A stretch of 64,000 bases of DNA from NCBI GenBank assembly GCA_014773175.1, contig VXCM01005054.1, positions 20,443 through 84,442 on the forward strand, read 5' to 3'. Source of the stretch: Lucifuga dentata. Lineage: Eukaryota > Chordata > Actinopteri > Ophidiiformes > Bythitidae. The number at the start of each line of letters is the position of its first letter. Position 1 is the stretch's first letter. The notes under the pieces were generated by a model. It had not been told where the DNA came from, did not search any database, and saw only the letters and a list, made by a program, of their open reading frames with translations. Below are positions 54,887 to 64,000 of this stretch, piece by piece. Position numbers and translations under genes: made by a program.

Positions 54887-57367
54887 CTTTAAAACATAAA
54901 ATTACCTCAATTGGTACACACAGCATATGGCAACAGGGGTCTTCATCATTAAGCTAATAATGGGTAGTAAAAGTAGCCAATTGTTTCTGGAAGAGTCCCA
55001 GAGGAATCTCTTTCACAGGCCTGCTGGTACACACACAGTACACAGCATCATGAGCAATGTGTACCATGAGAAAAGTGTTAATACCTTTTTGTGGGGTAAT
55101 GAAGTATTTATGTACTGTATATTGAGAAATTCATAAGTAGAGGTTCATTTACAATGTTATATGTCCTCATGCCAGAAAATACAGGAAGGTGTTCTAAGTG
55201 AAAGGTGTATTTTACTATTCATAATAGGTTTGTGAAGGTGGATGAATAATTATCTGATGCCCCCTAGTGGAAAATGGAATTACAACACTATAGTAGCACA
55301 CTGTCCAGCTTCCTCATATTTTGTGCTTTTTAATAGAATACAAATAATAACTGTAGTACACTTTGTTTTTGGGAGTAAAGGCTGATTTTTTTTTTTTTTT
55401 TAAACTCTGTTAATGTTGATGTGCACCAGTAACATTCTGCCCAACATTAAAAATATAACAAAGCTGATTATGGCACACTATTCACTATTCTAGTGGTTTT
55501 TGCAAATGCTAATTGAGTGTATTGTTGGAGGAATTTACAAAGAAGCATGAAGGGGCAGAAATTCTAACAATGGATACATGTAATAAAGCACAGGCTAAAT
55601 TACATAACTTTACATAGACTTAACATATATTTATTGATATATATTTTTTATTTTGAACTATAAACATTCTAAACTTTTGCCAACATCACATCTTGGTGCT
55701 TTCTAATATTAGTGGCCCTTGGCAGTAAGGAAATATTTCACTATCTACAGTAGCTTCTAGACACAGCTTCCTTCAGATCTTACCAAATGTGCACTTCTAC
55801 CTCTATCTTTTATCTTGTTTAAATCAAATAAAATTTGGCCCTGGAGTTAAAGAGGCCTTTTCACAAGTACAGGAAAGCCTGGGCCAGCTACATTTGAATC
55901 AAAGCCATCCACAATAGACAGCAATAATTAATTATAAACACATGCCTGATATATTAAATGCAACACTGCAAGTGTTGACTTAGTTGTTGTCAGCTTGTTT
56001 ACACATTTCTTGGGCCACTGTTTATTCAAACTGCACTTTGCAGATGAAACTGAATCTAAAGTGTAAAGTAGTGTAAACAACAGTTAACAGTGCATTTCTA
56101 CTTACATTTTAGGCAGGTCCATATGACCCCGAAAGGCACATAACTGCCAAATACATGCACTAAACAAAACTTTACTTTACAGTAAAAGACTGGGACAAGA
56201 TACTGCCAAATCTTAAATATGACAAGGCATATTACTGTCACACAGTATCAGTGCCAGAAAGTCTACAATATACAGTATATGCTAGTTAAATTACTCAACA
56301 TACCAAAAATCAAAGATAAATCCATCCAAACAAGTATGTTAATGTTAGTGGTGAAATGGTCAATTGGCATCAAAGAAATATAAATATTCAAAATGTGCAT
56401 AAAGACATGTTACTGTAAAAGTTTTAATAAAGTTTTAATAAAGTTGGAGCTTGCACATTGGTCTCCTGACAGCTATGAGGCATATGAGGCATGCTCATAT
56501 GTAAGCATTCATCTAGTCCTGAACTAAGGCCTTTATGAGTGTCTGGACATTGTCAGGAGCTTGCACTCGTCTGGCAAGCATGACCCATGCTATACTGGGT
56601 TAAGATCAAGACATCTTGCTGCCAGAGCAAAGAAGGTTGTGGTGACTCCATCAGTATTTGGATCATTATTATCTTGGATTGATGATGATTCTTTTTTTTT
56701 TTCCAACTGCACCATCAAAGACGCCAGCATAGGTTCCAGTATCTCATATCAGTACCTCTTATCTGTTTGTCTACCACTAATTGTCTTGATGTGGTCTGTT
56801 TGCCCATTCAGACAGATGACTTTCCAAACCATATCTGAACCAACTCTGTAACAGTCAAATCTGACAATATTGAAGTCTGAATATCATTTTCCTGAGTTTT
56901 TTCAGGCCCTCACAGCTCTGCGTTATTAGAAACATTAACTCTCCTTTCACCTCACAACTGTACAAACACCCACAGATACATCTGCCAAAGCTGAGAAACT
57001 CCAATCAGCTCTATAAAGTCCTGGGGTCAAAATGGCCCCTGTGGTTGGTCATCGAGCCCTCATACAATGTCCATGCAGCAGTCACTCAATTTCAGTTAAG
57101 TGATGTCAATCACCACCAGTCAGCGGCGCCCCCCAAAACAGGCAACTTGGAAAAGACACGGATAGAACAGAATAACTGATGAAAACAGTCACTGAAAATC
57201 AACAGCTTTTATAGATTTTGGTAGACAGAGCTGTTTCCATTACAGCAGAGTCAGTGGAGAGAGATGAAAAAAATGGTGTAACATGAGCCCCTTTTGGCTT
57301 GTTGAAGACCAGACACAGTGCTATCAGTATGTGGACACAAAGCCTTGCCTTCCTTTAAAAAAATTAC

Positions 57368-57407
<40 letters not shown>

Positions 57408-58276
57408 ATCTTTCCTGTTCGTGCTCATGTGACTTCGGATCCTTAAAAGCCAACATGTCAACACTATGGCTTCCTCTCACCGCCACAAAGGAAAACATAG
57501 TAGCACAGTTGACTCCTGTTCGCTGTCTCATACAAGCAGCTAGGACAATGGCAGCATGACGAGATAAATTTAAAGGGGAAGTTAAGCATGAAAATAGAAA
57601 AATATGCTGTCTGCATATTCATTCACTAGCCATAAATCTCCAAATTTCCTCACTACAAGCTATGATTATTACATCTGAGACAGACCTAAATCCACTGTAG
57701 TGTCTCAGAGTCATTTTAAGTTCTTAAATTCCAAATCTTCTGCCCTGTCATACCCTATCCTTCAAGTTTCAAACTTTAACACCATCACCCTCAGAACATC
57801 ATATTCTGTCACCATGAAATCCAGTGTAAAATCCAGTCAAATATATATATATGTTTAATTTCAAAATTGCAGTCCTTCCCTATTTGACAAACTATAGAAA
57901 CATATAGATATATCTAGATAGCTTATATGTTTCTATAAGCTATATGTTTCTGTATACTTATATAGAAACATGTAAGCTATCCAGATACATCTAATTCTAC
58001 TAACCACGACTAATGTTATATGCAGGCTTCAAAACAGGTTAGAAAACTCTGTGGTTAAGAGTGTAAAATATACACTGTGTACTACCACAGCAGGACATAC
58101 TGTATTACTATATAGAATGTATGTACACTGTATATAGCAGTTTGTATTGCTCAGTGGTATTATTTACACTTGACAGTGTCAGTTTGCATGTACAGAACAT
58201 GAAGCAGCAATGTGCCCTTGAAAAATCTTCAGCACAGTTGCAGCTGGACCTCACACACTCATTGCTAATAGCCAAG
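54887..58276. other. Upstream region / first intron of col6a3, no exon seen
   Basis: AT-rich with T- and A-runs (55387-55402, 57374-57402) and a short palindromic ATATAGAAACAT stretch near 57895-57970. No gene, tRNA or clear transposon. Confidence 0.45.
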
Positions 58277-58277
58277 A

Positions 58278-58346
<69 letters not shown>

Positions 58347-58348
58347 AA
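58277..58348. repeat. (CA)n(GA)n compound microsatellite
   Basis: About 23 CA units followed by about 11 GA units. Confidence 0.95.
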
Positions 58349-59162
58349 CACACACAAGCATATACATAACACATTGCACAGGCTCATAGTGCATCACAAA
58401 ATTCCATAACCCTGGAGTCTCACACAAATGATGAAGCAATAATTAAATTTTACACTCACTACTCCAAGCAGATATTCCTTAATAGGAAGAAACACAATGG
58501 GCAGTTACTTCACAGAAACAAAAGGTGTGAATTGGATGCCTGTGCACACTTGTCACAGCTGGAGACTTTTACCACCAGTGTCATTATTCCCAGAGTACCA
58601 TTAAATAAGCTTTAAACTGGCATGTCTTAGGCTACATTGAAAACGATGAGACAGTGATGCTTCGCTTTACATTCAGATTTCAATGTGTTTTAGATAAACA
58701 CACAATACATCGATAGATCTTTTGAACAAGATATGAAAATGACTACACATAATTTAATAGTGTATAATATCGTAAAGACCTGTCTATAAGAAAACATAGC
58801 AAATCTAATAGAATAGTTCAACTTCTGAGTTTATACACCACAGGTTTAATACAGGCTTCACAATGGATAAATTTCCCTTATTCACTCAACAAGCTTTTGC
58901 CAATGGAGATATGGAGATAAGCTTTGTTTTTTGTTTTTTTTTAAGTCTGATCCAACTCAATCTTGTATGAGTTACATGAATATGCAGTTATGCTGCATTA
59001 GGGATTCAAATGCAAAAGCAACACTTAGTGCCACTTTATTATGTACAGTATTGTGACATGCATATAGCACACACACACACACAGCACTACACAAAGGGTG
59101 CTGAGGTATAAGCCATCATCCCATCTCATGCTAGTAGTAGCAGGATTTGCATTTGCATTATT

Positions 59163-59263
59163 TAAAGGGAAAGTTATAGTTTTCTCATTTTGAATAGCGC
59201 TCCTCATGACCAATAAAATGAGTCTATGTAAAGTGCCAAATTGGTGGAGTCCCCCTTTAACCA
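59163..59263. mobile_element. Short TTTAAAGG-type MITE copy
   Basis: Starts TTTAAAGGGAAAGTTATAGT and ends CCCCCTTTAA, with an internal CTCATGACCAATAAAATGAG related to the right end of the element at 13320-13895. Probably a solo or deleted copy. Confidence 0.5.
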
Positions 59264-62048
59264 TGAGCAAAATCTTTCCCTAACTTATCCATGTGATTTT
59301 AGCTATCTAACCATAACCATGATCTCATGGATGGAGCACCTATGCCAACAGTGATACCACCTACTATGACAAGCCTGTATACACACCTCTTTACACACAC
59401 ACACATATATATATATACATACACACATTTGCAGAGCAGAGTAATTACTGCATTGGCCAGTTTACATGGGGTAATTGGAAACTGTTGGCGTGTAAAGATA
59501 ATATGCAGCTTTAAGTAAGCTCAGTGTGCAAAATCAGAAGTCATCACCTGTGCCTGGCTCAGATTTTCACTTTGGTACAAAATTAGCAATTCTTTTAACA
59601 CCTTATTACCTGACTGACAACCTGTTATATGTCAGCTGTACTGTTTATGCAGCTTCATTTACTATACTGCTACTCACAATTTCATTCTGAAACCTGTTTT
59701 CCTCTGTGTATACCATATAATTTTCCTTTACAAACTGGAAGACAAAGTGGAAACTCCAAGCGCTGTGGGGTAAATGAGGTCACATGAGATGTGACACTTT
59801 TGTACATTGTATGGCAGCTTATGAGTTTGAGATAACTCTACACTGCTGCTCACTGGCATCGTGTGAGGAAATGACACTCCTGCGTACTGTATGTGTGGCC
59901 ATGAAACAATAAAAGTTCAGATTTGAACTTTAACTTTTAAAGTTAGCCGCTGCATGTATAAATCAATCATATGGCTGTGTGGGTCTGCATAGCCAACCCC
60001 GTCATTAGGCAGGACATGACATGTGTAGCACAGATGAGAGGAAGATCAATGATCACGTTAAAAAAGGATGAGGAGGCAGGCTTGGCAGCCATTACCACAC
60101 AGCTGGTCTAGATTAGCCTGTCTGACACCTAACAGATGTGAGCTTAAGCATCATGGTCAGTGTAACCCTTCAGGCTAGTTGAGTTTGAGTATTTGAGTAT
60201 TAAATGTGACACTCATGCAGGACTGGTTAGGATGGAAAACATGGCAAACTAGCTTGTAAAAGGGAACAGAATATTGATTAACAGCTGAGTGAGATTCATT
60301 TGTAAGATGAGTTAATTCTGAAAATGATCCACAAGCCTGTTCACAATGCATAACACAATGCGTAAGGGTTTGATTGGTTATTCCTGATTTACTTCCCTTG
60401 CAATTATACGTAGTTTTTAAAAAAGCACTGAAAATATTAAGAACATTTGAACAGTAGCTCTGTGAGGTGCAAGCCTTTCTAAAAATTGCTTACTTTTCCA
60501 GACATCTGCGCTGAATCATGGAAAAAAGAGAGAATGCTAGAGTGAGCAGAGGAGCCATAAAACATAATCATGTTGATTTATATAATGAGAAATTCCTTTG
60601 TTGAGAATTATCCTGTTGCTGCTCTGCCAATAATGGTTTAGAAACGAGCTTCTAAGAGGAGCTGTAGATTGTAGTAAAACTGGTAGTAAATTCTATTAAA
60701 TTACTCACACAAATCTCAATCTGGACTGCACACTAAATTTCCTCTTGCTTTGAACAATGACCAAGTTCTTCTTCAGTATCATAGGAAGGGATTACGTGAC
60801 CCTATCACACCATGGATAGTGGAAGTGGGGGCTCATGTCAACCATTTATGACAATTATTTACGATAATTTGCAATGTAATTTAAATTTGTGCTGATCCTG
60901 CATTAATCTCACTTCAAACAATGAAACACTATAGTGAAAGCATTACTGAATTCCTCTGTCTCCACTTTGCAACGTTGCAGAAGAGCCTGAAGATTAACTG
61001 CTCACACCTGGTCCCCTGACTCCCCCACTCCCCCTCTTCTGTCCAATGTACCAAAAGCCCCCTCTGGTTCTCCTGGTTCATCTGGCCAGAAGTGTGGAAA
61101 ACACTTTCTTCACACTTTCCACTCTTGCATTCGTTTCAGGGAGGGTGTGGTTTTAGGCTACTGCTGCGGTGCAAACATCTCCTCATTCAACCACTGTTCT
61201 TTAGAGCTCAACCTCATTTGCGGCTGTGGAGATTTTGAATGTTGGATTCTACTGTACAATTAACAATATATTCCCCATTTAGATTTTATTGAATGTATTT
61301 TTAATGCCTATTTTAGGTGTCTCATACAAAATTAGAAGACCAATAAGATACACAAAATTTAGTAAGTGAGAGATGCTTTTGATATTCCTTTAAATAGCAG
61401 GCTTTAATATGAGAACAGTTAACATTATGGTTTAATTACGAAAGAACTGGGTATCTAACAATTACAAGGATTTGATGAAGGATGCATTACTTTGCAGAAA
61501 GAAACTTCTAACAGGTTTACAAGCTTTGAAACTGAACTCAGCTCTAAGATTCTAACTTCATTTTTTTGTATTTTACTCAAAAAATATTTGACCATCAGTG
61601 AAAAACAAACAAAAAAAAGGTTACACAGGTTCAAGGCAGACATCTCAATCAGCCATACTTTGTAAATGAAAAGACGCACACCCCACTCCATTCACATGCT
61701 CTCTACATATTCTGAAACATGGCAATGCTGTGGTCTCCTTTACCAAAACTGCAGCTCATACTCTCACTACCAAAGTACAGGTTTCACTCTTAAGGTAAAT
61801 GCATGCTGTCTGATATTTATGAGCTATAACCCAAACTCCCTGCAACCTTAGAATTATGACAGCCATCATACGCTTGCAATGTAAGCCTTACAAGTTAAGA
61901 CTAGAAATCTTCAAGGTCAGGGCACCATAAAAATGTACAAAACAGCTCATTTTTAAAAGTAAAGAAAGTAAGAAGTGATAAATGAAGTAAGTGAGTTAGC
62001 AGCTACCTGGTTTTGAATCATTCATCACTTTTAAAGCTGAGACAGCTT
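59264..62048. other. Upstream region of col6a3, no gene seen
   Basis: Contains (CA)n and (TA)n runs at 59393-59425 and otherwise unremarkable sequence. Enhancers would be expected here but cannot be read from one sequence. Confidence 0.4.
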
Positions 62049-62058
62049 TATCACTTAC

Positions 62059-62540
62059 CCTGAGCTGAAGTTGATGTATTCCAAAGTATTTATTTTTCTA
62101 CAAAAAAAATATCAGTTATGCAAAATTACTGCAGGCTTATGGTCATTATCCTCCTGGTTAATTCCCCTGGCTGGCTTGTCCAGCTCCTCCCGAAGGAAGG
62201 CGGATGAGCAAGACAGTGATGGGGTCACTGATAAGGATTGTGCAGAGAGAGAATCCTGAGTGAAGGGGGAAATGGCTGAGACAGAAAGAGACAGACACCC
62301 TCTCGGTCTCCCACCAGAGGAGCTGTGAGGCTGAGTTCAAGGCAGAGATGGGACAAACTTCCAAAATCCTGGAGTTCTGCCACCTCTCTTTTCCTCCTCC
62401 CACTTTCTCTAAAGAAAGAAAAAAAGAAAAAAGGAGGAAGAGAAGAGGGAGGGTGAAAAAAAGAAAAGTCTTAAATGAAAACCAGACACATAGCCCTGTT
62501 TGGTCTGGACATGAGCGGGGGGAGGATGATGTCACAAACC
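62059..62540 (-). promoter_or_regulatory. Candidate first non-coding exon / promoter region of col6a3
   Basis: On the minus strand a strong donor (CAGG|GTAAGTGA, exon end at 62059) follows a stretch with less AT-rich and CT-rich composition at 62150-62540, in otherwise AT-rich DNA. It lies 9 kb upstream of the signal-peptide exon, with no better candidate seen. No TATA box was recognised. This is a guess from composition and one splice site. Confidence 0.22.
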
Positions 62541-64000
62541 CTGAAGTGGGATTTTCTCCTTACCTTTCTTCCTTTACCATTTCTCCCTCTACCTCTGTAG
62601 GACCCTTGTTCTATCATTTCATATTCTTTTGGAGGCTTTTAAATTTGTTCTTTTAAGCAGAGGAGGACAATTCTCTTACATTAGCATATCCAAACTGAAC
62701 CCTTTCTGTTGCATCAAAGTAACAATTGGAATGTAAATGTGGTTACAATAACTAGCATCCATTGTGCAGCTGCCTCAGATGTAGATGATCCATTAATTAC
62801 TGTTGACACACTGTGTAATTTTACATCCCACTGTCTGGACAGATGATGAATACAATGTACTTGTCTGTGGGCCATTTTGGCTAGATTCTCTTTCTCTAAA
62901 TAAACAAATACTCTTGTAGATGTCCCACAAAGCAATATGTAAGACAGGGTTCTGGTTTGGCAGATGTGTACAATTGTGAATGCTGTTTAGGAAAAGGAAT
63001 AACACAATACCATACACTTAATTTTTACACAGCTATGAAATATAATTAATGAGCTGCAGTGCAAATGAAGCCTATTAAACCGTTGCTTATAACTTGAGAT
63101 TTACTGCCATTCTCTCTTACATGCACACAGTGCAGAATATAAGAGACCCTGTTTAGATCTAGCTGACAAAAAAACAAAGTATTCCCAAAGGTTGCACAAC
63201 GCAAGTCTGCATTTCAGCCCAACGTGACATATTGTTGAATTAATAAACAATAAATGTTACCATTAAGTATTACTTTCAATATTAAAGTTACAACGCATTG
63301 GTGATAAAGCATAATGATAGTTTTGCCGATGCCATACCTTAATGCTGTTGCAGCTGGTGACTCCATGTGTGACGTATATCAGAGGGAGGAACATGGCAAT
63401 CTACACCCCAAATGAAGAAGAATAAAATATTCCAACATAGAAGGGAAAAGGGAAATGTTAATAAATGTTGAGAAAATATTAGGTGGTCATGGAAAGTGTA
63501 TAGAGTCAATTACAATATCCAAGGGAGAACATTTATAAGTCCTTAGTTTATCAGGTTGTGTTTGAAGCTTTAGCCTCTTGGTGAAAACTGGAGGATTTGT
63601 GAACTTACTTTTTATGTCCTCAAATCGAGGCAAATTTTTAAGCAACTGATTTACAGTTTATTGTTGTTTTAAGCTGTGTTGGCACATAGCACTTTAAGAG
63701 TAGAAAAGCTTCTCAATGCTTCCACAACCCTACCTCTACTGCACTTCTCCCTCTCCTCTTTTTTACATTTATCTAACAGATAGATATTTCCAGTTGGTTT
63801 GTACAAATATTCCCTGCCATTAAATGAAATAAAAATGAGGAAGTTCCTTGACTGAAACTTTACAATGAATTCTAGCTAACTTTACAACAGTTAACATTAG
63901 TAAAAATGTTAAGCTGGAAAAAAATGCCTTGGGTGGGTATTTAAAAATTGGGCTGGTTTTTATATGTTTGTGGCGGGTATTTGAAGATAGTAATTAAACA
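62541..64000. other. Upstream flank, no gene seen
   Basis: AT-rich; no coding frame with a recognisable domain and no clear repeat family. Confidence 0.4.

Noticed and set aside
1..64000. tRNA, rRNA, snRNA or microRNA genes
   Set aside because: I found no A/B boxes with a cloverleaf, no rRNA motifs and no convincing hairpin outside inverted-repeat transposons.

Overview
This window is vertebrate nuclear DNA, most likely from a teleost fish. It is intron-rich and AT-rich with many microsatellites. It carries fish-type transposon debris (Tc1, hAT, piggyBac-like MITEs, RTE and L2/CR1-type LINE ends) and one very large split gene on the minus strand. The gene is collagen type VI alpha-3 (col6a3). 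Fifty-seven coding exons could be placed by GT/AG splice sites and reading phase, from the start codon at 52754 to the stop codon at 12233. With one interrupted exon counted as seen, they encode roughly 5,480 residues; human alpha-3 is about 3,180.

Layout, in the direction of transcription (high to low coordinates). 52785-64000 is the upstream region and first intron, with a Tc1 relic, simple repeats and one candidate non-coding exon. 52670-52754 encodes the signal peptide. 34163-51559 (17 exons) and 27795-30906 (4 exons) each encode one von Willebrand factor A (vWA) module per exon, and 26944-27685 (3 exons) encodes the last N-terminal vWA module. I number the N-terminal modules A1 to A22 from the N-terminus. 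22000-26855 holds 19 small Gly-X-Y exons of the triple helix. 20005-21886 encodes the C1 and C2 vWA modules. 12233-19882 encodes a short His/Lys-rich linker, a fibronectin III domain, two Kunitz domains with linkers, and a short tail. The 3' UTR runs to about 11370. 1-11370 is intergenic, with repeat relics and no supported gene.

How the parts work together: in the known biology, alpha-3(VI) assembles with alpha-1 and alpha-2 into the collagen VI monomer. The N-terminal vWA modules project from microfibrils in the extracellular matrix, and the C-terminal region is involved in assembly and is proteolytically released (the Kunitz-containing fragment in mammals is endotrophin). The N-terminus here has 22 vWA modules where human alpha-3 has 10. 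The surplus is a run of about 12 similar single-exon modules (A6-A17) inserted between the positions of human N6 and N5. The youngest part (34163-37206) still shows homologous introns and an assembly gap. All 21 single-exon modules are symmetric phase 1-1 exons.

Assembly caution: the window contains 16 single 'n' characters. Several are flanked by direct repeats of 63-68 bases that look like unmerged contig ends rather than biology. One interrupts coding exon 15 (module A14), one sits at the 5' edge of coding exon 22 (A21), and one (35228) hides an unknown length inside the array.
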